Shown: positions 28,819-38,666, counted from the first letter of the stretch. The stretch is DNA of 64,000 nt from Nitratidesulfovibrio sp. SRB-5 (GCF_019931275.1 NZ_JAIOTY010000002.1:434001-498000), one strand, 5' to 3'. Notes: generated from the sequence alone by a model not told the origin. A program made the numbers and translations.

Positions 28819-29568
28819 ATGTTCAGAATGACCACCCTTGTGGCGGCTCTGGCCCTGGTCCTGGCGCTTGGCGGCGTGGCCTTTGCCGAAAAGACCTACA
28901 TCAACGGCATCGACGCCAACTATCCCCCCTTCGCCTACGTGGACAAGAGCGGCAAGCCCGCTGGCTTCGACGTGGAGTCCATGGACTGGATCGCCAAGAA
29001 GATGGGCTTCAAGGTCACCCACCAGCCCATGGACTGGGACGGCATCATCCCCAACCTGCTGGCCAAGAAGATCGACATGGTCTGCTCCGGCATGTCCATC
29101 ACCGAAGAGCGCAGGCAGAAGGTCAATTTCTCGAACCCGTACTGGAACGTGAAGCAGGTCTTCATCGCCAAGAAGGGCTCCACCCTCAACACCGACCAGA
29201 TCCTGAAGGGCAAGGTGAAGCTGGGCGTGCAGCGCGGCACCTCCGAGGCCGAAGCCCTGCAGAAGGACAAGGAAGCCAAAGGCTACGGCTATGACCTGCG
29301 CTTCTACGATTCCGCCCCGCTGGCCATCGAGGACGTGCTGAACGGCCGCATCGACGCCGCCACCATGGACAACCTGCCCGCCGATGACGCCGCCGCCAAG
29401 GGCAAGGCCATCCAGGTCGTGGGCGTGTACGGCGATTCCGAAGATTTCGGCGTGGCCACCCGCAAGGAAGACGCCGAACTGCTGAAGATGATCAACGACG
29501 GCTACAAGCTGCTCATGGCCGACCCCTACTGGGAACAGCTGAAGCAGAAGCACCTGGCCACGAAGTAA
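28819..29568 (+). CDS. Polar amino-acid ABC transporter binding protein
   Basis: Periplasmic family-3 solute-binding protein, 249 residues. Signal peptide MFRMTTLVAALALVLALGG, cleavage after AFA; mature start EKTYINGIDANYPPFAYVD. Ligand-binding landmarks FDVESMDWIAKKMGF, LAKKIDMVCSGMSITEERRQ (binding Arg follows) and LGVQRGTSEAEAL. ATG at 28819 is preceded by AGAGGAAG. First gene of a binding protein-permease-ATPase-permease operon. Confidence 0.95.
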   Translation: MFRMTTLVAALALVLALGGVAFAEKTYINGIDANYPPFAYVDKSGKPAGFDVESMDWIAKKMGFKVTHQPMDWDGIIPNLLAKKIDMVCSGMSITEERRQKVNFSNPYWNVKQVFIAKKGSTLNTDQILKGKVKLGVQRGTSEAEALQKDKEAKGYGYDLRFYDSAPLAIEDVLNGRIDAATMDNLPADDAAAKGKAIQVVGVYGDSEDFGVATRKEDAELLKMINDGYKLLMADPYWEQLKQKHLATK

Positions 29569-29631
29569 TCCGGCTTGGGGCCGCCGGGCGCCGTCGCGTC
29601 CGGCCCGGCCTCGGGCAGCCTGGGCATGTCC

Positions 29632-29677
29632 GTCCGGAAGGTGCGGGAAATATCCTGTCGCCTTCCGGACCTTTTTT
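29632..29677 (+). terminator. Partial terminator between binding-protein and permease genes
   Basis: 10-bp stem GTCCGGAAGG / CCTTCCGGAC with a 19-base loop, then CTTTTTT. Placed to let the binding protein be made in excess of the membrane parts. Confidence 0.8.
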
Positions 29678-29744
29678 GGGTATGCAACCCGTTGCGCCCC
29701 GGCGCGCCACAGCAAAAAAAGGGGGGGCCGCACGGCCCGCGTCC

Positions 29745-30425
29745 ATGCTTGAAAGCATTACCACCATCATAGAGGCCCTGCCGTACATTCTGGAAGGCAG
29801 CCTCGTCACCGTCGCCACCGTGTTCGGCGCCATGGCGCTGGGGCTGCTGCTGGGCGTGCCCATGTCCGTGGCCCAGGTGTACGGGGCGCTGCCCGTACGG
29901 CTTGTCGTGGGGGTCTACGTCTGGTTCTTCAGGGGCATGCCCATTCTGGTGCTGCTGCTGCTGTTCTACTTCGGGCTGTTCCAACTCATCGGACTGAACC
30001 TTTCCGCCTTCACCGCCTCGTGCCTGGTGCTGGGCATGACCAGCGCCGCCTACCAGTCGCAGATATTCCGTGGGGCCATCCTGGCCCTGCCGCAGGGGCA
30101 GCTGCGCGCCGCGCGCGCCCTGGGCATGAGCGACGGAACCGCCATCCGCTCCATAGTCCTGCCGCAGGCCCTGCGCCTGTCCATTCCCGGCTGGTCCAAC
30201 GAATATTCCATCCTGCTCAAGGATTCCGCGCTGGCCTTCGTGCTCGGCACGCCCGAGATCATGGCCCGCACCCACTTCGTGGCCTCGCGCACCTACGAGC
30301 ACCTGCCGCTGTACATGACGGCGGGCGCGCTCTACTTCGTCATCACCCTGATAGGGCTCAAGGTGCTGCGCCGTCTCGAACACAAGCTGCACATTCCGGG
30401 CTACGCCAGCCACGGACCGTTATAA
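29745..30425 (+). CDS. Polar amino-acid ABC transporter permease
   Basis: 226-residue HisMQ-type inner-membrane permease. Segments: LPYILEGSLVTVATVFGAMA, FFRGMPILVLLLLFYFG, and the EAA loop ALPQGQLRAARALGMSDGTA. The ATG at 29745 gives the family length; no good ribosome site is visible, and the in-frame extension upstream is basic and unlikely. Pairs with the second permease at 31221. Confidence 0.92.
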   Translation: MLESITTIIEALPYILEGSLVTVATVFGAMALGLLLGVPMSVAQVYGALPVRLVVGVYVWFFRGMPILVLLLLFYFGLFQLIGLNLSAFTASCLVLGMTSAAYQSQIFRGAILALPQGQLRAARALGMSDGTAIRSIVLPQALRLSIPGWSNEYSILLKDSALAFVLGTPEIMARTHFVASRTYEHLPLYMTAGALYFVITLIGLKVLRRLEHKLHIPGYASHGPL

Positions 30426-30435
30426 GGATATCTCC

Positions 30436-31221
30436 ATGGCCACGCCCGAAAGCGTTACCACGTCCGGCACTCCCATCCTGCGCCTCGAGAACATCGGCAA
30501 GACTCTTGGCGGCAAGCGCATCCTGTCCGACATTTCCATGGATGTGGACAAGGGCGAACTGAAGGTGCTCATCGGCCCTTCCGGCGCGGGCAAGAGCACG
30601 CTCTTGCAGTGTATCAACTACCTCATCCCGCCGGACGAGGGGCACATCCGCCTGGAAGGGCGGGTGGTGGATGCCGCGCGCAAGTCCGAGCTGTACGCCT
30701 TTCGCCAGCAGGTGGGGATGATCTTTCAGGATTTCAACCTGTTCGACCATCTGGACGCGCTGAACAACGTGTCCATCGCCCTGCGCAAGGTGCGCGGCAT
30801 GAGCCGCAAGGCCGCCGCCGAACGGGCCATGGCCGAACTTGAGCGGGTGGGGCTGGCCAACCGCGCCACCCTGTACCCGGCCCAGCTTTCCGGCGGCCAG
30901 AAGCAGCGCGTGGCCATTGCCCGTGCCTTGGCCATGGACCCTAAGGTCATGCTGCTGGACGAACCCACCTCGGCCCTCGACCCCGAACTGGTGGGCGAAG
31001 TGCTGGCGGTCATCCGTGACCTGGCGCGCGGCGGCATGACCATGGTCATGGCTTCGCATCAGATGGACTTCACCCGTGCCCTGGCGCATGAAATCCTGTT
31101 CATGGAGCGGGGCAGCATCATCGAGCGCGGGTCTCCGGCGGAGTTGCTGGCACCCGGTTCCGGCACCCGCACCGCAGATTTTTGCAGCCGCCTGACCGAC
31201 CTGTGCGAGGAGTGCAGCTAG
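30436..31221 (+). CDS. Polar amino-acid ABC transporter ATPase
   Basis: 261 residues, GlnQ/HisP type. Walker A GPSGAGKSTLLQCI, Q-loop MIFQDFNLFDHL, signature LSGGQKQRVAIARAL, Walker B VMLLDEPTSALDPE, H-loop MASHQMDF. Lies 10 bases after the first permease and overlaps the second permease start by one base. Confidence 0.95.
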   Translation: MATPESVTTSGTPILRLENIGKTLGGKRILSDISMDVDKGELKVLIGPSGAGKSTLLQCINYLIPPDEGHIRLEGRVVDAARKSELYAFRQQVGMIFQDFNLFDHLDALNNVSIALRKVRGMSRKAAAERAMAELERVGLANRATLYPAQLSGGQKQRVAIARALAMDPKVMLLDEPTSALDPELVGEVLAVIRDLARGGMTMVMASHQMDFTRALAHEILFMERGSIIERGSPAELLAPGSGTRTADFCSRLTDLCEECS

Positions 31222-31895
31222 TGTTCGACGTCGATTTCCTCGTCGACAGGGTGTTCCCCTCGCTGAACGCCGGGTTGTGGATGAGCGTGAAGCTCATCGT
31301 GCCTTCCGCCGTGTTCGGCCTGCTGTTCGGGGTAATCATCGGGATCGTGCGGGTGTTCGGCAAGCCGTGGATGCAGCGCATCGCCAACGCCTACACCGCG
31401 CTTTTCCGGGGGGTGCCGCTGCTGGTGCAGTTGTTCATCCTCTATTTCGGCCTGCCCAACATCGGCATCTATCTTGAACCGTACGCCGCGTCCGTGCTGG
31501 GCTTCATCCTGTGCAGCGCGGCCTACAACTCGGAATACGTTCGCGGTGCGCTGCTCTCCATCCGCCAGGGCCAGCTCAGCGCGGCCCAGGCGCTGGGCTT
31601 CAGCACCATGCAGACGCTCATTTCCATCGTGGTGCCCCAGGCCGTGCGGCGTGCGCTGCCGGGCTGCGGCAACGAGATCGTCTATCTCATCAAGTACTCG
31701 TCCCTCGCCTACGTGATCACGTGCATCGAGCTCACGGGCGAGGCCAAGGTGCTCGCGTCCCGTACATTCAGGTTCACCGAGGTGTTCCTGGTGGTGGGCG
31801 CGTACTACCTGTTTCTTGTCACCGTGGCTTCGTGGCTGCTCCACAAACTGGAGGAGCGCTTCCACATTCCCGGGTTCGGCCGCCCGCGCCAGTAG
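31221..31895 (+). CDS. Second polar amino-acid ABC transporter permease
   Basis: 224 residues from a GTG at 31221 that overlaps the ATPase stop (TAGTG) and has GAGGAG seven bases upstream. HisMQ-type: LWMSVKLIVPSAVFGLLFGV, ALFRGVPLLVQLFILYFGLP, EAA loop SIRQGQLSAAQALGFSTMQT. Forms the heterodimeric channel with the first permease. Confidence 0.92.
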   Translation: MFDVDFLVDRVFPSLNAGLWMSVKLIVPSAVFGLLFGVIIGIVRVFGKPWMQRIANAYTALFRGVPLLVQLFILYFGLPNIGIYLEPYAASVLGFILCSAAYNSEYVRGALLSIRQGQLSAAQALGFSTMQTLISIVVPQAVRRALPGCGNEIVYLIKYSSLAYVITCIELTGEAKVLASRTFRFTEVFLVVGAYYLFLVTVASWLLHKLEERFHIPGFGRPRQ

Positions 31896-31997
31896 CGCGT
31901 CGCGCGCCGGTCCCGTCAGCCGGTCCCGCTTCCGGGATGCCCCGGCGCGGGGCCGAAGCGTACGCCCCCTGCCGTGCGGTCGGACCAGCGTGCCATC

Positions 31998-33422
31998 ATG
32001 TCCCACACGTCCGATCGCAGCCTGCCTCCAACTTCCGATTCCGCCCCCCGCTTCGTGCTCACCGACGCCCATCGCGCCGCCATCGTGGCTGCCGTGGGCG
32101 AATCCGCCGTGCTGCACTCCCCCGGTGAACCCTACGACCGAGACGCCTCGGAACTGCGCGCCGCCCCCGACATGGTGGTGTTGCCGGAAACCGTGGAACA
32201 GGTGCAGGCGCTGCTGCGCTGCGCCAGCGCCCATGCCATTCCGGTCATTCCGCGCGGCGGCGGCACCGGCCTTGCGGGCGGCTGCCTTGCCGTGCGCGGC
32301 GGGGTGGTGCTGTCGCTGGAGCGCATGAACCGCATCCGCTCCATCGACCCCCGCAACCTGGTGGCCGAGGTGGAGGCGGGCGTCATCTCGCAGCGCGTGC
32401 GCGACGCCGCCGCCGAACAGGGCCTGTACTACCCGCCCGATCCGGCGGGCATGGACCGTTCCACCATCGGCGGCAACGTTGCCACCAACGCGGGCGGCCC
32501 CGCCTGCGTCAAGTACGGCGTAACGCGGGACTACGTGCTGGGCGTGGAGGCCGTGCTGCCCGACGGCGAGCTGCTGCGCGCCGGGGTGCGCACCCGCAAG
32601 GGCGTGGTGGGCTACGACATGGCCCACCTGCTGTGCGGGTCGGAAGGCACGCTGGGCGTCATCACCGCCCTAACCCTGAAGCTGGTGCCACTGCCGCCCG
32701 CCACCGTGAGCATGGCCGTGGCCTTTCCGGACATGGCCGCCGCCATGCGCGGAGTGGCCGCCGTGCTGGGGGGCGGCCACCTGCCTTCGGCCATCGAATT
32801 CCTGGACCATCGCTGCATCCGCCTGCTGGGTGAACTGCTGCCCATTCCCGTGCCCGGTGACAAGCCCTCGCTGCTGATCATCGAACTGGACGGCGCCCGC
32901 GAGCAGATCGTGCCCGAGCTTGACCTTGTGGCCGCCATCTGCCGCCGGCAGGGGGCCACCCACGTGCTGCCCGCCGCCGACGAGGAAACCCGCGCCCGCG
33001 TCTGGGGCGCGCGCCGCCAGGTGTCGCTGCGCATCCACGACTACGCCGCCCTGTACATGTCCGAGGACGTGGCCGTGCCCCTTGGGGCCATCGCCGAACT
33101 GGTGGCCGCGCTGCCAGAGTTCGAGCAGCGCTACGGCATGGAGATATTTGCCTTCGGCCATGCGGGCGACGGCAACATCCATCTCAACGTCACCGCCCCC
33201 ACCCGCGACACCCGCGACGTGGTGGAGCAGGGCATCGTGGCCCTGGTGGGCAAGGTGCTGGAACTTGGCGGGACCATCTCCGGCGAGCACGGCATCGGCG
33301 AGGCCAAGAAACACCTGCTGCCGCTGGAACTCTCCCCCGCCTCCATCCGGTTGCAGCGGGGCATCCGCCAGGTGTTCGACCCCAGGGGCATCATGAATCC
33401 CGGCAAGGTGTTCGGACAATAG
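31998..33422 (+). CDS. glcD: FAD-linked oxidase, GlcD / D-lactate dehydrogenase type
   Basis: Flavoprotein oxidising a 2-hydroxy acid (D-lactate or glycolate), 474 residues. N-terminal PCMH-type FAD domain (VIPRGGGTGLAGGCLAVRGG; DPAGMDRSTIGGNVATNAGG; YGVTRDYVLGVEAVLPDGEL). C-terminal FAD-oxidase domain has IFAFGHAGDGNIHLNV and GTISGEHGIGEAKKHLLPLE. No obvious ribosome site at the ATG at 31998. Lactate is a main growth substrate of this group, so D-lactate oxidation is plausible; no lactate permease or iron-sulfur partner is adjacent. Confidence 0.9.
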   Translation: MSHTSDRSLPPTSDSAPRFVLTDAHRAAIVAAVGESAVLHSPGEPYDRDASELRAAPDMVVLPETVEQVQALLRCASAHAIPVIPRGGGTGLAGGCLAVRGGVVLSLERMNRIRSIDPRNLVAEVEAGVISQRVRDAAAEQGLYYPPDPAGMDRSTIGGNVATNAGGPACVKYGVTRDYVLGVEAVLPDGELLRAGVRTRKGVVGYDMAHLLCGSEGTLGVITALTLKLVPLPPATVSMAVAFPDMAAAMRGVAAVLGGGHLPSAIEFLDHRCIRLLGELLPIPVPGDKPSLLIIELDGAREQIVPELDLVAAICRRQGATHVLPAADEETRARVWGARRQVSLRIHDYAALYMSEDVAVPLGAIAELVAALPEFEQRYGMEIFAFGHAGDGNIHLNVTAPTRDTRDVVEQGIVALVGKVLELGGTISGEHGIGEAKKHLLPLELSPASIRLQRGIRQVFDPRGIMNPGKVFGQ

Positions 33423-33546
33423 GCGGCGAGTCCGCTCCGGCGGCGGGATATGCCCGGCAGGGGGAGTGTGGGCATGCGCATTCGTGCCGCTCTGCATGGG
33501 CATTGCCATCGGGCAGGCGTTTGTTCATTTTCGCGAGGAGTCGATC

Positions 33547-35421
33547 ATGAGGATACGTTGGCAGCACAGCATTCCGCTCATTCTGCTGCTTGTTCCCTTT
33601 TTTTGGGCCATGGGGTTCACGTTTCCAGTGGGCGACGATTTTGCCCGTTCCAATGAGGCGCGGTTCTGGTTTGACATCCCGCAGGCACTCGAAAGCATGG
33701 GGCGCTCGTGGTGGACATGGAGTGGTCGCTACACACATCATTTCCTCGTAATATTCCTCGGGAAAAGCGCAGAATCACGTTTTGGATATACCCTGGTGTG
33801 CATTGCGATATGCCTGCTGTATTGGGGCGCACTGTGGAACATATTTTCAGAACTATCCCATAACAAGAGAAAGGCAGAGGCGTTTTTTATTGCATCCGTG
33901 TGCATGCTGGCCTTGTATTCGTGCTATCCGACATTGAGTATGTCGTTTTATGAAGTAACAGACATTCTTGGCATAACATTTGGAAATGGTCTTGTGCTGC
34001 TGTTTATTGGGAGAGTCTGCGCGTTATGGAATGCCGAGAGGGTTCATAGCAAGGATGTATGGATTTCATCAGTGCCGGGAATTCTGGCTGTGGGATGTTA
34101 TGAGCATTCTGCGGTTGCCACGGTTGCTGTTTCCGTCTGCGCCTATGTGATGGCTGCACGAGTCGGGCATAAGCACAAATCGGTGTTTCTCAAAATCGTG
34201 GTCGTGATGGCGGGCTTTTTCCTGCTATCGTTCCTGGCAAGGGGCAACTTTCGCCGTCAGACGAAACGCTCCGTCTCCTGGGCCCTGATGCAGGAGCAGC
34301 TCTTGCCGGTTGTTCCAATGACCTTTGAACTGCTGTTCAAATTTTTTTCGAGCTTCTTTGCGGTGGTATGCGTGTGGTTGGGCATTGTCGCGGGTGGGGA
34401 GGCGGGCGTGTCCGCACGGAATGGTGAGAAGGCTCGTGGGTTCCATCCCGCATATGTGTTGTTGTGTGGGCTGCTCATGGCCTTTCTTGTCGTGTTGGGC
34501 ATCGTGACCGTGCATGCATTGAGTGATATGCCGATCTTAAGTGCGGGTAAGTTTTCGGCAAGCGTACTGCTTTTGCTTTCCTGCGTGGCCGTGTTCGTGT
34601 TCGTGCATACATTGCAGCCTGTAAGGTGCATGGTGATGCAGCGGATGGACAGGGGGGTGTGCGTACTGGCAAGTGCCATTGTGCTTGTCGTGGTGTTGTT
34701 GATGCAGCCTGCCTATGGCGATACCGTATATTCCATTTTGTCTGGAGAGACGGCAGCGTATGCCGCATCCAAGGAGAAGCGGAACGCGTATTTGCAGTGG
34801 AAGGGATTCGATGCGGAGCGGGGGGTGCAGGCGGTCTCCAGAGAGTTGCTGGCGCCTTATCCCAATGCCTTTGGGTTTGCCATTCCCGGGTCCCCCGAGG
34901 AATGGCCTGCATCGAAGGTGGCGCAGATGTTTGGCGTGGATGCCGTTTCCGCAATGTTGCCGGACCCTGTGGTCGCGCTTCGGGTTGCGGCAGACCGGGG
35001 AAGGCTGGGTGACCTGGTGCCCATAGAGGACGGTCCGGGAGGCTGTGCCGCGGTAGTCGAGAAGGATGTAGTCGCCGGGCCTAACGATACGTTCCGGTTT
35101 CACTGGTTGTTTGCGGATATGTCTGGGCGCAGGCGTGGCAATGTCGTGACCGTGGTGCTGCTGCACCGCCAGTCGGCACGACCACTGCCCGTGGCATTGC
35201 AGCGGCGCTACGAAAGCCAGTTGTTGGGCAGGGAGCGCGTGCCGGTGGATGAGATGCCGCTGATCGCGGGCATCCGGCATTCATGGAATTTCAGGGAATG
35301 GACAGCGGACACGGGCAGCAGGCCGTGGCTGGCCATTCCCGTCGCCGCGCCGGAGTGGGGAGAGGTAAAGGCTGTTTTTGTAAGCATTGATGGTAGTGAT
35401 TTCTTCAGAATGCCCTTGTGA
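33547..35421 (+). CDS. Large multi-spanning membrane protein, GT-C-like candidate
   Basis: 624 residues with about ten transmembrane segments and a soluble C-terminal domain of some 200 residues. The first extracytoplasmic loop holds PVGDDFARS (residues 28-36), an acidic pair where GT-C lipid-linked-sugar glycosyltransferases keep catalytic aspartate, as in DUF6056-like proteins. ATG at 33547 follows GAGGAG. Base composition is much AT-richer than the flanking genes, pointing to acquisition. The GtrB-like gene downstream suggests the protein transfers a lipid-linked sugar to a surface glycan. Not certainly recognised. Confidence 0.72.
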   Translation: MRIRWQHSIPLILLLVPFFWAMGFTFPVGDDFARSNEARFWFDIPQALESMGRSWWTWSGRYTHHFLVIFLGKSAESRFGYTLVCIAICLLYWGALWNIFSELSHNKRKAEAFFIASVCMLALYSCYPTLSMSFYEVTDILGITFGNGLVLLFIGRVCALWNAERVHSKDVWISSVPGILAVGCYEHSAVATVAVSVCAYVMAARVGHKHKSVFLKIVVVMAGFFLLSFLARGNFRRQTKRSVSWALMQEQLLPVVPMTFELLFKFFSSFFAVVCVWLGIVAGGEAGVSARNGEKARGFHPAYVLLCGLLMAFLVVLGIVTVHALSDMPILSAGKFSASVLLLLSCVAVFVFVHTLQPVRCMVMQRMDRGVCVLASAIVLVVVLLMQPAYGDTVYSILSGETAAYAASKEKRNAYLQWKGFDAERGVQAVSRELLAPYPNAFGFAIPGSPEEWPASKVAQMFGVDAVSAMLPDPVVALRVAADRGRLGDLVPIEDGPGGCAAVVEKDVVAGPNDTFRFHWLFADMSGRRRGNVVTVVLLHRQSARPLPVALQRRYESQLLGRERVPVDEMPLIAGIRHSWNFREWTADTGSRPWLAIPVAAPEWGEVKAVFVSIDGSDFFRMPL

Positions 35422-35633
35422 TGATGTCCACGTGTGTGTTGGGGGGGGCGTAAAGCAGGGTGGACGACAGCAATTGTTGAAGTCGTGACGGTGATTTGGC
35501 GTGATCGCGGGCTACGTAATCGTAGGCAACAAGAACGTTCATGCACGCATCGGCAGGTTTGATATATCGATGCAGATTTTCTTTTTTTATTGGCATATGT
35601 ATTGATGTGTGGACATATGCACCTGGAGGGCAC

Positions 35634-36950
35634 ATGGCTTTTGTGGGTAACATACTGAAGTTGATACTCGCACAGTACTCAGGTTTGAAGATGATTCGGC
35701 GCATTCTTGTTGCTGTGCTCGTGACGATGTCTGTATGCATTGCTTTGTTTATTGCAGTGGCTGCATTGCCCAGCGATGGTCTGCGCAAGAATATAGTTTC
35801 TGCGACCAATGATGGATATTTTGACAAGAATTATCCTCGGTATCTGATGTTCCGCGGGATAGACATGTTTACGGAGTGCGTTGCCCTGGGAGCGGCTGCG
35901 GATATGCACGCGTCCGTGGATAGCATGCTGAAAGTGAATCACGCCGGGGAGTGTTTGAACCTAAAGGCCCAGGCTCTGGAAAATTTCACACGTGAAACAG
36001 TGCCGTATGCGCGCTATTGGCATGGATATCAGGTTGTTCTGAAGCCGTTGTACAGCCTGTTTGATATTGCAACGGTTCGTGTCCTGCTCGTGCTCGTGAA
36101 TGTGCTCCTTTTTGGAATTTTGACAGTGGTGATGGCGCAAAAGAATGGTCAGGCATATGCGTATGCCACACTAACGTCATTTTTCCTTGCGGGCACACTG
36201 CACGTTTTTCTGTTGGCATCGCACGCGGCACAATTCTGGGTTGTGCTTGCCGGGGCAATTGCGGCGGTATTGCATGCTGGAAGGGGAGCTCCTGTGGCCC
36301 TTTTTGCGGTTATTGGCGTTCTGGATGCCTTCACATCCTTTCTGAACATGGGAAGCCTGAGCCTTGGATTTCCGTTGCTCTGCTATTGCCTGACGCGCTG
36401 GAACCAGGACGAGCGGTCGGATGCCATTCTGGCTGAAGCCTTTGCGGCCTGCGTAGGATGGAGTCTTGGGCTGTTGGTGATGTGGCTGGGCAAGTGGGCG
36501 GCGGTGCTGATGTATGAACCGGGGTTCAACTTGCTGGGCGCATTGCCGGAGAAGTATACCGCCAGGGGCCTCATGATGATCGTGGAGGCAGCCGGAAACA
36601 ATTTGGAAAAGACGTTGTGGCGCGTATGGGTGCCGTGCTTCCTGCTGCTGGGATGGCGGTTGTATGACAAACGGGTTCCCTTTGTCCGGGGGTTGTGGGT
36701 CGTACTGTTTCCCGCCGCCATTCCGTTCGTGTGGGTTGCCCTGTTGCCGGGACAGTCGGGCCTGGCGCACTCCGGCTTCGTTACCATCATCATGTGGCCG
36801 ACCATCGCAGCCCTGTTCTTTCTGCTGCTGGCCATGCCGAGGCAGGCGGAGCGCGTTGCTTTTACCGATGCGTTCCGGCAGGTCGGCGGGTATCTCAAGG
36901 CCGCTGCCGCCGCAGGCGCGGCGCGGACGAGAAGGATGCGGGGAAAATGA
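35634..36950 (+). CDS. Multi-spanning membrane protein of unknown function (glycan block)
   Basis: 438 residues; one N-terminal transmembrane segment, a periplasmic loop of about 110 residues (TVPYARYWHGYQVVLKPLYS), then about eight further segments. ATG at 35634 follows GGAGG at six bases. The stop overlaps the next start as ATGA, coupling it to the glycosyltransferase. No named domain recognised. Architecture and context suggest a GT-C-like transferase or a polysaccharide-modification membrane protein. AT-rich relative to the rest of the window. Confidence 0.72.
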   Translation: MAFVGNILKLILAQYSGLKMIRRILVAVLVTMSVCIALFIAVAALPSDGLRKNIVSATNDGYFDKNYPRYLMFRGIDMFTECVALGAAADMHASVDSMLKVNHAGECLNLKAQALENFTRETVPYARYWHGYQVVLKPLYSLFDIATVRVLLVLVNVLLFGILTVVMAQKNGQAYAYATLTSFFLAGTLHVFLLASHAAQFWVVLAGAIAAVLHAGRGAPVALFAVIGVLDAFTSFLNMGSLSLGFPLLCYCLTRWNQDERSDAILAEAFAACVGWSLGLLVMWLGKWAAVLMYEPGFNLLGALPEKYTARGLMMIVEAAGNNLEKTLWRVWVPCFLLLGWRLYDKRVPFVRGLWVVLFPAAIPFVWVALLPGQSGLAHSGFVTIIMWPTIAALFFLLLAMPRQAERVAFTDAFRQVGGYLKAAAAAGAARTRRMRGK

Positions 36951-37930
36951 TGTCAGAACCGCGGATAGCCATAATCATACCGGCGTATAACGAAGCGCAG
37001 ACCGTTGCGGAAACAATGAAGGCGTTTCACGCGGTGTGCCCAACTGCTGCATTGTATGTCGTGGACAACAATTCACAGGACGCCACGGCGGATATTGCCG
37101 CTGAAACATTGCAGCGCCTGGGGGCCACAGGGCGAGTGCTTCGTGAATGGCGACAAGGAAAGGGCAATGCCGTTCGGCGCGCCTTTCTGGAAGTGGATGC
37201 GGATGTCTACGTGCTTACGGATGCGGACATGACGTACCCTGCAGAACAATTGCCTGAATTGCTCGCTCCTGTCCTGGAAGGAAAGGCAGATATGGTGTGT
37301 GGCGACCGCCGGTCGCACGGGGATTATTCACGTGAGAATACGCGACCGTTTCACGGCGTTGGCAATCGGCTGGTCCAGTATCTCGTGAATGTGACATCGG
37401 GCACGCAGCTTGTGGATATAATGACGGGATACCGAGTGCTCAGCAGGTTGTTCGTTCGCTGTTACCCGATTGTGGTGGAGGGCTTTCAGATAGAGACGGA
37501 CATGACGCTCTTTGCGGCCCAGGCAAGGATGCGCATAGTGGAAATTCCCGTGCGTTACGTAAACAGGCCGGAAGGCAGTTTCTCAAAGTTGAATACATTT
37601 CGCGATGGCGCAAGAGTTTTGCGTACCATTTTCACGGTATTCAATCATTGCAACCCGCTTGCGTTTTCAATGCTTGTGGCGTTTTTTCTTGCCGTGGGCT
37701 CCATTCTTGCGGGGAGTGTGGTCATCACGGAATGGTTGACGACAAGTTATATTACCCATGTGCCGCTGGCCGTGCTCGCAGTGGCGCTGGGACTTCTCAG
37801 TGCCACCTTCCTGGGGACGGGCATTCTTCTTAATTCCATGAGTTATCAGCGGAAACTTGATCTTGAACGGGTCATTCAGAGAACTGCCTGGGAACTGCAA
37901 AAGCGACCGGACGCCGGGGAGACGCCATAG
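36947..37930 (+). CDS. GtrB/DPM1-like GT2 glycosyltransferase
   Basis: 327 residues: a GT-A domain (SEPRIAIIIPAYNEAQTVAE at the N-terminus, YVVDNNSQDAT, and the catalytic VLTDADMTYP metal-binding segment near residue 87), followed by two C-terminal membrane helices (LAFSMLVAFFLAVGSILAGS and HVPLAVLAVALGLLSATFLG). This is the layout of polyprenyl-phosphate glycosyltransferases such as GtrB, which make lipid-linked glucose or mannose. It likely supplies the donor for one of the two preceding membrane proteins. ATGA overlap with the upstream gene. Confidence 0.9.
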   Translation: MMSEPRIAIIIPAYNEAQTVAETMKAFHAVCPTAALYVVDNNSQDATADIAAETLQRLGATGRVLREWRQGKGNAVRRAFLEVDADVYVLTDADMTYPAEQLPELLAPVLEGKADMVCGDRRSHGDYSRENTRPFHGVGNRLVQYLVNVTSGTQLVDIMTGYRVLSRLFVRCYPIVVEGFQIETDMTLFAAQARMRIVEIPVRYVNRPEGSFSKLNTFRDGARVLRTIFTVFNHCNPLAFSMLVAFFLAVGSILAGSVVITEWLTTSYITHVPLAVLAVALGLLSATFLGTGILLNSMSYQRKLDLERVIQRTAWELQKRPDAGETP

Positions 37931-37973
37931 TCCCGACCATGCTGTGCCATGGTATGGCGGCACCGCCGCCTGG

Positions 37974-38666
37974 CTACCCCTTCAGTTCCAGCACATGCAA
38001 CCGGCTGCGTAATTCCAGCCGATCCTGCCGCGTCTCGAAGGTCAGGTCCAGCCGGTCGGCTTCGCGCAGGGCCTTGATGCGGTTGGTGCTGTCCAGGCTT
38101 GCCGCGATGGCGTCCACGAATCCCGCGTCAAAGGCTATCAGTCGCACCCGTTGCGGGTGGCGCACCTTGCCAGCCAGCGTGGCCGCCAGTTGTCGGGCGT
38201 CCTTTTCTGTCCGGCGCAGGATGCGGAAGGGCGTGTCCTCGCCCAGCTTGGCCGCCACCCGGTCGGTCTTTCGCGCCGCGATGTTCCCGCAATCCAGCCA
38301 CAACCGGATGTTTCCCGCCGCGTCCAGCGAGACCAGGTCCGGCTTGTAGTGCCAGCCCACGCCTTCCTCCACGCGCGGCTCCCATTCCCGGTACAGAAGA
38401 TATCCCAGAAACTTCAGGGCGATATGCCACGGCACCTCGCCGGGGGCCGCGTCCAGCACGATGCGGTCACGCACCGGCAGGGGCAGGCCGGACGCGGGCA
38501 CCGGGCGCTGGCCGTAGTCGGCGTAGCCGTCGGTGTCCGGCGAGGCGTCCATGCCGAATCCGGTGGAGTACCCGCCCCCGTGCTCGGGTATGTGGCGCGG
38601 TGGCCGGGGCGGCGCCTCCAGCGGGCGCGAGCCGGGCAGGTGTTCGATGGTGCAGGTGTATTTCAT
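37974..38666 (-). CDS. YaeQ-like protein (PD-(D/E)xK fold)
   Basis: 230 residues. KYTCTIEHLPG start, HYKPDLVSLDAAGNIRLWLD and CGNIAARKTDRVAAKLGED match the YaeQ pattern, in which a restriction-nuclease-like core keeps D...xxK-type residues. YaeQ proteins are small cytoplasmic proteins linked to transcription elongation; the mechanism is unclear. An Asp/Gly-rich insertion (residues about 25-55) makes it longer than the roughly 180-residue family norm. Confidence 0.72.
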   Translation of the reverse strand: MKYTCTIEHLPGSRPLEAPPRPPRHIPEHGGGYSTGFGMDASPDTDGYADYGQRPVPASGLPLPVRDRIVLDAAPGEVPWHIALKFLGYLLYREWEPRVEEGVGWHYKPDLVSLDAAGNIRLWLDCGNIAARKTDRVAAKLGEDTPFRILRRTEKDARQLAATLAGKVRHPQRVRLIAFDAGFVDAIAASLDSTNRIKALREADRLDLTFETRQDRLELRSRLHVLELKG

